NCBI RefSeq assembly: GCF_027359675.1
Contig: NZ_CP114786.1
Location: forward strand, 5,182,501-5,246,500
From: Roseibium sp. Sym1
Lineage (GTDB): Bacteria > Pseudomonadota > Alphaproteobacteria > Rhizobiales > Stappiaceae
Reading direction: 5' to 3'
DNA length: 64,000 nucleotides
Under the pieces are notes generated by a model that was given only the letters and a program-made list of their open reading frames with translations, searched no databases and was not told the DNA's origin. Shown here piece by piece: positions 49,701 to 57,682 of this stretch (positions are counted from its first letter, which is position 1; each line of letters begins with the position of its first letter). The translations under genes and the position numbers were made by a program.

Positions 49701-49968
49701 CGTCGCAAACTACCTAACCGGATCCTGGGCGGGACACAAGCGGCACGACGGATTTCGCTCTGCGCGTCCTTCATTGCCGCCCGGAACGGGCCGTTCGACC
49801 ACCTGACGATCCCGATCCCTTCCCATGACTGGTTGCGGCAGTCCGTGACGCCACGCGGGCGCAGCTTTTTCCAAGCCGTCCTTAACGCCTAGTCATCTGA
49901 AAAATATATAGTTTTCCACACCCGCCACAAAAAAATGACGGCTTGATGAAAAAAACGCCACGAAGGGC
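49701..49968. other. Intergenic region between cob riboswitch and tRNA-Asn promoter
   Basis: I see no gene here. It should hold the promoter of the minus-strand cob operon. An AT-rich patch at about 49900-49930 (AAAAATATATAG and A-runs) lies closer to the tRNA. Nothing else is recognised. Confidence 0.4.
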
Positions 49969-49998
49969 TTGGCAAACGGATCAAGCCTTTGATATACG
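49969..49998 (+). promoter_or_regulatory. Putative sigma-70 promoter of tRNA-Asn
   Basis: TTGGCA (49969-49974) is followed after 18 bp by TATACG (49993-49998). It lies 46 bp upstream of the tRNA 5' end, which fits a stable-RNA promoter. Confidence 0.5.
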
Positions 49999-50044
49999 CA
50001 TCTCCATCGACGGGGCGGCGACGCGTTGACCCCGAGCGTGGTGA

Positions 50045-50120
50045 TCCCCAGTAGCTCAGTTGGTAGAGCAAGCGACTGTTAATCGCTGGGTCGCTGGTTC
50101 GAGTCCGGCCTGGGGAGCCA
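50045..50120 (+). tRNA. tRNA-Asn (GTT)
   Basis: The 76-nt cloverleaf has acceptor TCCCCAG / CTGGGGA, a D arm with AGTTGGTAGAG, an anticodon loop CTGTTAA with anticodon GTT, a T loop GGTTCGAGTCC and an encoded CCA. An integrase remnant and low-GC accessory genes begin just downstream, so its 3' end is the probable integration site of the island that follows. Confidence 0.96.
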
Positions 50121-50222
50121 TCACCACCCTCCTAAAAATCCGCAGAAACCCACCGCGCATCGCATGTGCGCTTGACTTCGCTGCGGAAAAATCGGCCAAA
50201 ACGGCTACACAAATGAGCCGAT

Positions 50223-50303
50223 ATGGGAAAGGCTAGAGAGCCCAAACCACACGACCGAGACGGTGTCTGCTACCTGCGAAGGCGGATTCTAATTGCCTCT
50301 TAA
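50223..50303 (+). pseudogene. Remnant of a tyrosine recombinase (integrase) N-terminus
   Basis: A 26-codon open frame beginning about 100 bp after tRNA-Asn encodes MGKAREPKPHDRDGVCYLRR and six more residues, then stops. The 'RDGV-YLRRR' pattern is the usual start of alphaproteobacterial phage-type integrases that sit immediately downstream of a tRNA ('RDGVWYLRRRVP'). The rest of the gene is absent. I interpret it as the truncated start of the integrase that inserted the island. Confidence is limited by its shortness. Confidence 0.55.
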
Positions 50304-50396
50304 CACCGACCTGAAGCGGAACAACTTTGAATTTTAGATCACGAGGAATATTTCATCGGGAAGTTAAACCACACTCTAAATAACTCTAACCAACAC

Positions 50397-51569
50397 TCAC
50401 TCGCTGGAACTAAGGTTCGCCTTAATTGAATCTACTAAACCCTTAAGCTTATCAAACTCACTAGCCGTCGTTACCCGTTTTCCAATGCTCTGACTATAAT
50501 CTGGGAAACCTTCAGGATTATTCCTCGAAGCACTCAAAGCCCTATCGAAGGCTTCATCAAAAGAAGCTGCTGAGTCGATCCAATTTTTTAAGACGTTATT
50601 GTCGACGATTACACCGCGCTCAGTAAGTGCATCGAGAATCTCCATAAAGTCTCTATCTTGGCTTCCCTTTGCTGTCACAGATAACAAGATATTTGTTGGA
50701 ATTACACTAGACCGCACGGATTCCATCAAACGTAAAACAACATGTGCAGATGAACAGAATTTTTGTATATTTTCAAAGAAATCCTTGGATAAAAGAGAGC
50801 CTTCGGACAGGTTTATTTCTTTATCAAATTGGTCTAAAAAATCTATCAATTCGTAATATGACTTTATTTTCTTTGAATTTTCATCGATAAATGCGCTTGT
50901 TAAACCACAATATTTTCCTACTACTATTTGCGTACGCTCCATAGCTTCACGGAAGCCATTGGCATCGCCTATGTAGGCGACAAAATAGTCAGGAGCGTAC
51001 TTTGACACACCAAATTCAGGAATCTTAGATTGGGAAAGGGACCAGTAGCCGATGCGAGTTAGCAGCTCATAAATTCTTCGATCAGCGATCGCATTTTTTC
51101 GGTACATTAAAAAACTTAAGAAATGAAAACTCGCTATATTAAAACTTCTCGCTGCAATCGCTTTAACTGCAGAAAGATGCCAATCAGGACTAAAGTCCCA
51201 GAGTTTATTCACTTCCTCTTCAAGAATATTTTTGTTGTATTCCAAAACAGAAAACTGAGGAAACTTACTCTCCCAACTGTGGAAGTGTGATGAAAAACTA
51301 TCCTCTTCGATATTTTTTGTAAAAGCCTCAGGTTCTTCTGAATATGCAAGGCGAATTGTATTAATTTGTTCTTGACTTAAATGAGCTGAGGAAAGCTGTG
51401 CGCCTGTAAGGTCTATGCCGGACAAATCCTGGTCAGATAAATCTGCATCGCGAAAATTAACCCCGCGATACATGGTAGCAGGATCGCAATTTACTAGTCT
51501 AGCAAGGTATCGAAGGTCATGCTGATCTGATGTGAGAATAAGCTCAAGTTGCGAAAATATTTCATTCAC
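50397..51569 (-). CDS. Uncharacterised island protein with short pentapeptide-repeat stretch
   Basis: The 390-residue product begins with ~30 helical residues, then a short pentapeptide-like stretch (about 35-60: 'RGVNFRDADLSDQDLSGIDLTGAQL'). After that come ~300 residues that are mostly helical and of no family I recognise ('WHLSAVKAIAARSFNIASFHFLSFLMYRKNAIADRRIYELLTRIGYW'). I recall a similar helical-plus-pentapeptide head in front of AAA/NACHT-type and other conflict-system proteins, but cannot verify this. There is no signal peptide and no membrane helix. Its start overlaps the stop of the upstream gene (ATGA), so the two are translationally coupled. Low GC indicates transfer. Confidence 0.7.
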   Translation of the reverse strand: MNEIFSQLELILTSDQHDLRYLARLVNCDPATMYRGVNFRDADLSDQDLSGIDLTGAQLSSAHLSQEQINTIRLAYSEEPEAFTKNIEEDSFSSHFHSWESKFPQFSVLEYNKNILEEEVNKLWDFSPDWHLSAVKAIAARSFNIASFHFLSFLMYRKNAIADRRIYELLTRIGYWSLSQSKIPEFGVSKYAPDYFVAYIGDANGFREAMERTQIVVGKYCGLTSAFIDENSKKIKSYYELIDFLDQFDKEINLSEGSLLSKDFFENIQKFCSSAHVVLRLMESVRSSVIPTNILLSVTAKGSQDRDFMEILDALTERGVIVDNNVLKNWIDSAASFDEAFDRALSASRNNPEGFPDYSQSIGKRVTTASEFDKLKGLVDSIKANLSSSE

Positions 51570-52390
51570 GGTTTCACCTCTAAGAGGTACTCTGCCAGCA
51601 ACAAGTCAGAAAAAACATCTGACAAATTTCCAACCTGCAATCCTTCTTGAAACATCACAGTTTTCAAATAGGCTTCTGCCGCGGCTACACGAACAGAGTG
51701 TTTTGGACTACCCAAAAGTAACGAGTTTCTCTCCTGATCTTTTAAGCTGATCTCGAGCAACTCAATGTCTTCCCGTTTGCAACGTAGAGAAACACGTACA
51801 AACGGCTGAAACCCCTTCTCTGTGTCAGACTTGCGTCTCGCTGGGCTTCTTCGATCGACAACCGTAAATCGCGGTTCATCTTTGGCATTCCAAACAGGCC
51901 CTTGCAGAAATTCAGTAGTTTCGGGCCGCAGCTTCCAACACAGCTGTCTGGGCCCTGTAGGTTTATACTCTGAGGAAATAATTGGAACAGTGAAACCCTT
52001 CTCACTGCCAGCATTTTCTGAATTTCGCCCTCTATAGCTGTCATTAAACTTTGCCCCGAAATCCTGTGCGGTGATGGGTTCACGCGGTTCAGATCTTTCG
52101 GCTTTTGCCTCTTGCAACGCTCTCATTATCTGAGCTTGCATTGGTACGTCCATATCTACAGAGGCTTGATCATAAGTAATTCCTTCTCTAGCGGGTATCT
52201 CAACCTCGACATGGCAGCGCTTGACCACAAGCTTGAAATTGACACTTGCATTCGATCCACCACCTATTCTCGCTTGATCAAACGACAAATGAAGGTGAAG
52301 AGTAAAACGAGAAACATCGTTGGTTTTTTGTACCCATCCTTGCATAGCGACAAGATCACCAACTGTGCGAAGGTTGTTTGAGCCACTCAT
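51566..52390 (-). CDS. Uncharacterised beta-rich island protein, partner of the pentapeptide-repeat protein
   Basis: The 274-residue product starts at the ATG at 52390, with GAGGAG 6 nt upstream; the longer frame to 52465 is not supported. The N-terminal half looks beta-rich ('RFTLHLHLSFDQARIGGGSNASVNFKLVVKRCHVEVEIPA'). The middle is polar. The C-terminal ~100 residues again show strands ('GFQPFVRVSLRCKREDIELLEISLKDQE') and then a helical tail. No family, catalytic motif or membrane segment is recognised. It forms a two-gene operon with the gene at 50397-51569 and is divergent from the EACC1/caspase pair, sharing one 373-bp control region. Confidence 0.7.
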   Translation of the reverse strand: MSGSNNLRTVGDLVAMQGWVQKTNDVSRFTLHLHLSFDQARIGGGSNASVNFKLVVKRCHVEVEIPAREGITYDQASVDMDVPMQAQIMRALQEAKAERSEPREPITAQDFGAKFNDSYRGRNSENAGSEKGFTVPIISSEYKPTGPRQLCWKLRPETTEFLQGPVWNAKDEPRFTVVDRRSPARRKSDTEKGFQPFVRVSLRCKREDIELLEISLKDQERNSLLLGSPKHSVRVAAAEAYLKTVMFQEGLQVGNLSDVFSDLLLAEYLLEVKP

Positions 52391-52763
52391 ATCAATCTCC
52401 TCAATTTCAGATTTCCCGCTATGAGGGAGGATGCCAAGGATACAAGGCTTGTCCGCTAGGTACATCTGATACCGATATTAAATACCAGAGAAACACCTCA
52501 ATATGTTAGTAACAAAGCGACAACATCTCCAAAGCCGTAACTTCAAGGAAAAAAAGCTATTTTAAGCTGCAGAGAAATGTAACTATTCGAAAACTTAACT
52601 AGGCCTCCTAGGACGGACAAACTGGTTTGTACTTTCAGGCTGGCAGAACACTTAACAATCGAACCGTAGGGTAAATTTATATAGAAAAACCCATTGAATA
52701 AACCCATATTGCTATTATAGCGTGTTAGCAACTAACTTTATTGATTGAACTTAGGATGAGCAA
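52391..52763. other. AT-rich divergent control region of the island
   Basis: This 373-bp region separates two divergent two-gene operons. I see no gene. It contains a putative promoter for the EACC1 gene (52694-52721) and, just upstream, a possible weak hairpin GGGT...ACCC (about 52672-52692). Confidence 0.45.
52694..52721 (+). promoter_or_regulatory. Putative sigma-70 promoter of the EACC1-caspase operon
   Basis: TTGAAT (52694-52699) is followed after 16 bp by TATAGC (52716-52721). Transcription would start near 52728, leaving a leader of about 35 nt with AGGATGAG before the ATG at 52764. Confidence 0.45.
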
Positions 52764-53114
52764 ATGAGCATTAAAATTGAAATCATCGGCGAGAACGCCC
52801 TTGAAGAGACTGCACATCTTAAGAATTGGCTGGAGAGTGCACGCATATCGGGCGTTGAAACAGTAGAACAGGAAGAGATCCCGCCGGATTCAGATAAAGG
52901 TGAAATGGGTCCCACACTACTTGCTGTATTGACGGTGGTCCTTGGTTCGGCGGCGATGGTAAAACTTGCAGAATCTGTACACGTCTGGATCTCTGCCAAA
53001 TATGACCCCATCATCGTGAAATTTACAAACGGCGACGAGGAAGTGTTGCTTAAGGCTCAAAACCCCGAAGATTTGGAAACAGTCGTCGCGGCGATCAATA
53101 GACTCAGGGTATAA
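52764..53114 (+). CDS. EACC1-like effector-associated constant component
   Basis: The 116-residue product has the layout of EACC1 proteins. An N-terminal beta-strand ('IKIEIIGE') and helix 'LKNWLESARISGVETVEQEEIPPDSDKGEMG' are followed by a hydrophobic helix 'TLLAVLTVVLGSAAMVKLAESVHVWI' and a C-terminal strand-helix 'PIIVKFTNGDEEVLLKAQNPEDLETVVAAINRL'. EACC1 is known from comparative genomics as a small conserved partner of caspase, trypsin and similar effectors in bacterial conflict systems, with unproven mechanism. It is followed 4 bp later by the caspase gene, fitting that context. The assignment is from memory of the family pattern. Confidence 0.7.
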   Translation: MSIKIEIIGENALEETAHLKNWLESARISGVETVEQEEIPPDSDKGEMGPTLLAVLTVVLGSAAMVKLAESVHVWISAKYDPIIVKFTNGDEEVLLKAQNPEDLETVVAAINRLRV

Positions 53115-53118
53115 CGCG

Positions 53119-54753
53119 ATGCACAGCGTCAACAATAAACTGTCCTATGGTGACAGCGTAAAGGTGGTGCTTATCGGAACCAGCCATTCAGAGGGTTATG
53201 ATGGGCCTCTTGCGTTAGAAACTGTTGACAAGGATGTACGAAATGAGAGCGGTGACCCGACCCTGAAACCGGCATTGGAGCCGCTACCGCATGTGCGTGA
53301 GAATATCAATCGGCTTCAGCGGGTTTTCACGGATCCCGATATTGTTGGCCTAGACCGCAAGGATATTGAGCCAATCGTCGACGTCTCATCTGCAGACAAG
53401 ATCCTTACGCGGATCGCCAAAGCTGGCGCCGCCGCCCGCGACACTTTCATTGTTTACTACGCCGGTCACGGGCTACAGGGAGACGCCGATGAAAGCCTTT
53501 ACCTCTGCTCTACGAGCACTTCTCCCCGTGAACGCAACTTCAACGGCGTTCCAATCTCCAAAGTCCGTTCTGCTATTGCCAAGTCCAAGGCACCGCGCCG
53601 CATCCTTATATTGGATTGCTGCTTTGCAGGAGCAGGCGTTGATGGCTTCATGAACAGCAGTGAAATTTATTCCACGGTTGAAACCCAAATTGACCTAAAA
53701 GGCACCTTTGCGATAGCCGCGGTCCCCTCCGACAAAAAGGCGTTAGCCCCGCCAGGTGAAAAAGTTACGCAATTCACTGGCCAATTGCTCGACGTACTCG
53801 AAAACGGTGTGGAAGATGCGGCGGAACTACTAACCATCAACCAGATCTTCGAAGAACTCGAGGTTCGAATGCATCGCGCGGCTATGCCTTTGCCGAGGAG
53901 GGCCAATACAGATGACGGCAGCGCTTTTTTCCTCGCCCGAAATCGGTTTTTTTCCCTCGATGACATCAGCCGACTGAAAGCAAGCGTCGAAGGTCTACAA
54001 AACACGGTTGTTGATTACGGTGCACGCATTGTCAGTATTGAGGAGTCAACGGGAATTAACGACGAAATGCTAAATGAAATCCGGGTAGAGCTCGAAGAGT
54101 TAAAGGAGCGCCCGGCAGATGAGAACCCCGACGGTGAAAGCACTACGAATAACAATGAGGCCGGCACCTGGTCTCAGTTCGGCGCTACAAAAAGAGATTG
54201 GCAGGCCTGGCCGAATGATGTGCGTACGCTATTGATAGACTACCGTTCCGCACGCCTAAATTCCTTGATATTAATCTGCTCGACTTCTATTTTTGCTGCA
54301 TTGTCGCTTGGGCTTCTTTTTGTTTTACTCAAGAGTGAGGCAACCGCGGTGCAACTTAGTAGCGTATGGCGTTATCAGTTTTTTGGCGGTAGTTTACCGG
54401 ATTTAGAGCCGTCATCGTCTGTGGATACGGGCAATACGCTTAGAGCGCTTGCATTCCTCTCAATCATCCAAGCCGTAATCGTTTTTCTTTCGCTCTACGC
54501 CGTCAGTCCGATGAATAGGATCCGGAGCATTACTGCACTGTCCGAGGATTACGAGCCCGAGAAACAGAACGAAACAAACAATACGATGCAACGCCGAAGT
54601 TACAAACACCACATCTCGTATCTTAATGCCGAGAGAACAACATTCACCTGGATCTTTGGGATCATCTTAGTCAAACCGTTCGCTGCTATGTCCTTACTTA
54701 TAGCCATGTTTGGTCTCTTGCCAGCAGCGCTTTTGACAATGGGCAACTTCTGA
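53119..54753 (+). CDS. Caspase-family peptidase with C-terminal transmembrane effector region
   Basis: The 544-residue product has a caspase-fold domain (about residues 12-275) with the catalytic dyad visible: His117 in 'FIVYYAGHG' and Cys168 in 'RILILDCCFAG'. A coiled linker follows (about 280-335), then a polar spacer (335-380) and a C-terminal membrane region with helices at about 381-404, 442-462 and 509-540. It is probably a caspase-like protease tethered to the membrane. In bacterial conflict systems such enzymes cleave host proteins or activate effectors after infection. It is co-transcribed with the EACC1-like gene. Fusion of a caspase to multiple C-terminal membrane helices may make it self-contained (see findings). 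Confidence 0.82.
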   Translation: MHSVNNKLSYGDSVKVVLIGTSHSEGYDGPLALETVDKDVRNESGDPTLKPALEPLPHVRENINRLQRVFTDPDIVGLDRKDIEPIVDVSSADKILTRIAKAGAAARDTFIVYYAGHGLQGDADESLYLCSTSTSPRERNFNGVPISKVRSAIAKSKAPRRILILDCCFAGAGVDGFMNSSEIYSTVETQIDLKGTFAIAAVPSDKKALAPPGEKVTQFTGQLLDVLENGVEDAAELLTINQIFEELEVRMHRAAMPLPRRANTDDGSAFFLARNRFFSLDDISRLKASVEGLQNTVVDYGARIVSIEESTGINDEMLNEIRVELEELKERPADENPDGESTTNNNEAGTWSQFGATKRDWQAWPNDVRTLLIDYRSARLNSLILICSTSIFAALSLGLLFVLLKSEATAVQLSSVWRYQFFGGSLPDLEPSSSVDTGNTLRALAFLSIIQAVIVFLSLYAVSPMNRIRSITALSEDYEPEKQNETNNTMQRRSYKHHISYLNAERTTFTWIFGIILVKPFAAMSLLIAMFGLLPAALLTMGNF

Positions 54754-54962
54754 AAATAGAGGCCCAAACGATCCGACAACGTAATACTCGCCTCGGCGAT
54801 TCACAGTATCGGTAAACCGTACAGCGCTCCAATGCTCGATTACAAGGACTCAAGCACGTCTGACCTGAGACCCGAGTTTCTTCCGGTTTAGCGCAGAGTC
54901 CTTTGGTTGATGGAGTGCTACCCAACGTGCCCCCAGGAAGGGCTAGAGTTTTCCGGACCAAA

Positions 54963-55766
54963 TCAGGAACACGGGCTGGCTGCGTGTTCTGATTTCATGA
55001 GATCCACCGGCACTTTGTTGCCGATGGCACCGTGAGGTCTGTGTTCATTGTAGTCCTTGCGCCAATCCTCCAACTTTTCGGTCGCATCCGCAAGGCTCAG
55101 GAACCAGTGTGCATTCAGGCACTCCGCCCTGAAACGGCCGTTGAAGGCCTCAATGAAGGCGTTGTCCGTCGGTTTCCCAGGCCTGGAGAAGTCAAGCGTG
55201 ACGCCCCTTCTATAGGCCCACAGATCGAGATCCCGAGAGATGAACTCGGAGCCCTGATCGACCCGGATCGTCTTCGGATAGCCAATCCGGGTGCAGACAG
55301 TTTCCAGCGTTCTCACCACATCCTCGCCACGGTAACTGAAGCGCGGATCAAGCGCCGGCACATAGCGGGAGAACGTGTCGATCACCGTCAGAACGCGGAT
55401 CTTCCGACCGGTTGCGAGCTGATCATGCACGAAATCCATGGCCCAGACATCATTCGGACCCACGGCTTCCTGGCGATCTTCCCGAAGCTTCGCCTTCACT
55501 CGGCGCTTGGGATGCTTGTTCCTCAGTTGCAGGCCCAACTCGTTGTAGATCCGCCGTGTTTTCTTCATGTTGATCACCCAGCCTTCCCGAAGCAGCAATA
55601 CATGCACCCGCCGGTAACCGAACCGGACGCGCGTCTGGCAAATCTCCCTGATACGCTGTTCCAAAGCGGCCTGGCCGGGCCGACGGGATCTGTAACGGTA
55701 GGTCGTCGGGTCAAGCCGGATCACCGCGCACGCACGGCGAATGGACACCGACCAGTCCGACCGCAT
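54963..55766 (-). CDS. IS3-family transposase OrfB (DDE integrase domain)
   Basis: The product of at least 267 residues is an rve/DDE transposase: HTH_21-type 'RVRFGYRRVHVLLLREGW', then the catalytic core 'DVWAMDFVHDQL' (first D), 'TIRVDQGSEF' (second D) and 'NAFIEAFNGRFRAECLNAHWF' (E). The frame is open upstream past the orfA stop ('KALRPARKRTLVDEM'), so the active product is probably an OrfAB fusion made by a -1 frameshift near 55803-55810. It appears intact. Confidence 0.92.
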   Translation of the reverse strand: MRSDWSVSIRRACAVIRLDPTTYRYRSRRPGQAALEQRIREICQTRVRFGYRRVHVLLLREGWVINMKKTRRIYNELGLQLRNKHPKRRVKAKLREDRQEAVGPNDVWAMDFVHDQLATGRKIRVLTVIDTFSRYVPALDPRFSYRGEDVVRTLETVCTRIGYPKTIRVDQGSEFISRDLDLWAYRRGVTLDFSRPGKPTDNAFIEAFNGRFRAECLNAHWFLSLADATEKLEDWRKDYNEHRPHGAIGNKVPVDLMKSEHAASPCS

Positions 55767-55798
55767 CTCGTCGACCAGCGTTCTCTTCCGGGCAGGCC

Positions 55799-56068
55799 TC
55801 AGAGCTTTCGTTTGACAATGTCCTGAAGCATCTCCTTGTCGAGCGACAGGTCCGCGACGATCTTCTTCAGCCGGGCATTCTCCTGCTCAAGCTCCCGAAG
55901 ACGCTTCATCTCCGACGGCATCAAACCCGCGTATTTCTTCCGCCAGTTGAAATAGGTCGCCTGGCTGATGCCAGCTTCACGGCAGATCTCCGCAACCGGA
56001 ACACCTTCTTCCCCACGCTTGACGATGAACGCCTTCTGCGCATCAGAAAACTTCGATGCCTTCATCAA
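55799..56068 (-). CDS. IS3-family transposase OrfA (helix-turn-helix)
   Basis: The 89-residue product has an HTH_Tnp_1 domain ('FSDAQKAFIVKRGEEGVPVAEICREAGISQATYFNWRKKYAGL') followed by a leucine-zipper-like helix ('LRELEQENARLKKIVADLSLDKEMLQD'). It binds the inverted repeats. It ends in KRKL-stop; the orfB frame is -1 relative to it, the standard IS3 arrangement. Confidence 0.92.
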   Translation of the reverse strand: MMKASKFSDAQKAFIVKRGEEGVPVAEICREAGISQATYFNWRKKYAGLMPSEMKRLRELEQENARLKKIVADLSLDKEMLQDIVKRKL

Positions 56069-56141
56069 TTCCGCTCCTTCCTCAGCCAGGAAAATCGTCG
56101 CGGAAAACTCTAACCCAAATCGAGGGAATTTAGCGGGGGCA

Positions 56142-56530
56142 CATCACGTCTAATAAAGCCTCTCTGCGCACCGACTACTTACATCTCTCGGCACCTCGTC
56201 TCAGTGATACATATTTGGTACCGAATATGGTAGACAGCTACCAACTACATTGTCTCCAGTGAAAGCCATAGCCATTTGACATTCTTGGTCTATAGAACCT
56301 CTGGAACCAGCCATGAAATTACCAGACCTTCTCGCCTTGGGAACAATCACCACTCAACCTTTCCATTAGAATCTGCGTAGAAAAAGTCGCTGCGTAAAGC
56401 ATGTGAGTAGTCGATGACGCACTCTGACTGATAAAACGAACCAAACAGCGTGTTCCGTCACACACCACCTTAGATCACTAAATTCACGTGTCTATGCTGT
56501 AGTGGCATGATCGGTACGTCTACTACTTCC
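56142..56530. other. 389-bp gene-free stretch at the right end of the island
   Basis: No gene, tRNA fragment or recombination site is recognised between the IS end and the nagA stop. Base composition is lower in GC than nagA. It may be degenerate island DNA. Confidence 0.4.
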
Positions 56531-57682
56531 TTATCCCACCAGAGCCTGCCCGTTCAACCAGACACTGGAAACCCCAAGCGCCTCATCAAACAGGACAAAA
56601 TCCGCCGCATTGCCTTCCGCTAAGCGCCCCATGGGTCGGCCAAGCACAGACGCCGGAATGCTCGTCGCCATCCCGAGAGCGGTCTCCAGCGGAATTTCCA
56701 GTGTCTGCGTCAGGTATCTCAACGACGCCGGCAGGTCGATGTCGGCACCGGCCAGCGTACCGTCTGCGAGTGTCAGCGTGCCGTCGCGGCGGAAGATCTC
56801 GCGCCCGCCAAGGGTGAAGGAGGTTACATCGGTGCCGGTCTGGGACATGGCGTCGGTGACCAGGAAAATCCGTCCCGGGCCGGTCTTGGCCTTCAGTGCG
56901 ATCTTCATCGCGACCGGATCCACATGCACACCGTCGGCGATCAGGCCGACACTGAGCGCGCCCAGGTCGAGCGCGGCGCCGACCAGTCCGGGTTCCCGGT
57001 GTTGCAGCGGGCTCATGGCGTTGAACAAGTGCGTGACGCAGGACGCCCCGCCCTCCGTTGCCGCCCTGCATTCCTCGTAAGTGGCGCCGCTATGTCCAAG
57101 GCTGACATGAATGCCGGCATCGGCAAGGACGCCTATTTGGTCAGGTGTCACAGTTTCCGGCGCCAGCGTGATGATCAGGCTCGGCAACTGCCTGGCGGCA
57201 TACAGGTAGAGTTCGACATCGTCCCCGGTCATCGGCCGGATCAGATCCGGGTCATGCGCGCCCTTGCGACCCTTGAAGAGATGCGGTCCCTCAAGATGCA
57301 GCCCGTGAAACCCGCGCACCCCTCTCGCCCAGGCCTCGATGCCGAGCGTGACAACCCTGCGGGTTGTTTCGGGCGTGTCGGTGATCAGGGTCGGGACAAG
57401 CGCCGTGGTGCCAAGTTGCAGATGCGCGTGACAGATCCGGGCAATGTCCTCGACGCTTTCCACATCGCCGAGCATCAGCCCTCCGCCCCCATTGACCTGA
57501 AGGTCGATCAGTCCGGGCGACAGAATGCCATCACCGAGATCGACCTGCGAGGCCGTCGCGGGGACCTGCGACGGCCCGCAAAGGTCCACAACGGCGCCCC
57601 CCTCCAGCAGGAGTACGGCATCCCGGTGAATCTTCTCACCATCGAAGATCCGGCTGCACCGATAGGCTGTCTGGGTGGTCAT
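56531..57682 (-). CDS. nagA: N-acetylglucosamine-6-phosphate deacetylase
   Basis: The 383-residue amidohydrolase removes acetate from GlcNAc-6-P. Motifs are 'SPGLIDLQVNGGGGLML', 'GFHGLHLEGPHLFKGRKGAHDP' (metal-binding Glu), 'SLGHSGATYEEC', 'VTHLFNAMSPLQHREPGLVGAAL' and 'IFLVTDAMSQTG' with the catalytic Asp. The ATG at 57682 overlaps the stop of the SIS gene (ATGA), so the two are coupled; the further open frame upstream is a shadow. Its product feeds the SIS-domain deaminase. Confidence 0.95.
   Translation of the reverse strand: MTTQTAYRCSRIFDGEKIHRDAVLLLEGGAVVDLCGPSQVPATASQVDLGDGILSPGLIDLQVNGGGGLMLGDVESVEDIARICHAHLQLGTTALVPTLITDTPETTRRVVTLGIEAWARGVRGFHGLHLEGPHLFKGRKGAHDPDLIRPMTGDDVELYLYAARQLPSLIITLAPETVTPDQIGVLADAGIHVSLGHSGATYEECRAATEGGASCVTHLFNAMSPLQHREPGLVGAALDLGALSVGLIADGVHVDPVAMKIALKAKTGPGRIFLVTDAMSQTGTDVTSFTLGGREIFRRDGTLTLADGTLAGADIDLPASLRYLTQTLEIPLETALGMATSIPASVLGRPMGRLAEGNAADFVLFDEALGVSSVWLNGQALVG

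Larger units (their letters stand above)
54928..56141. mobile_element. IS3-family insertion sequence (IS407-type)
   Basis: The element of about 1.2 kb contains two consecutive frames (orfA, orfB) on the minus strand. Both ends share the terminal TGCCCCC and an internal TAGAGTTTTCCG (54945-54956 and, inverted, about 56101-56112), so they are imperfect inverted repeats; the right end carries ~13 extra bases between the two blocks. No clear target-site duplication is visible at these boundaries, so the element may be old or the ends slightly misplaced. Confidence 0.75.
50045..56530. mobile_element. Genomic island at tRNA-Asn carrying a caspase/EACC1 module
   Basis: The segment from tRNA-Asn to the nagA stop differs from its surroundings. 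Much of 50.3-52.8 kb is visibly AT-rich against a GC-rich chromosome. The genes are of unknown or conflict-system type, there is an integrase stump beside the tRNA, and there is an IS3-type element near the right end. Core metabolic operons (cob, nag) lie on both sides. I could not find a second copy of the tRNA 3' end at the right side, so the right boundary is taken as the nagA stop. Confidence 0.7.

Noticed and set aside
49239..49892. 217-codon plus-strand open frame across cobP and the riboswitch
   Set aside because: Shadow of cobP and of the structured riboswitch RNA; no protein family.
56142..56530. Right attachment site (copy of the tRNA-Asn 3' end)
   Set aside because: No convincing repeat of the tRNA T-arm and CCA sequence was found by eye; the right boundary of the island stays open.
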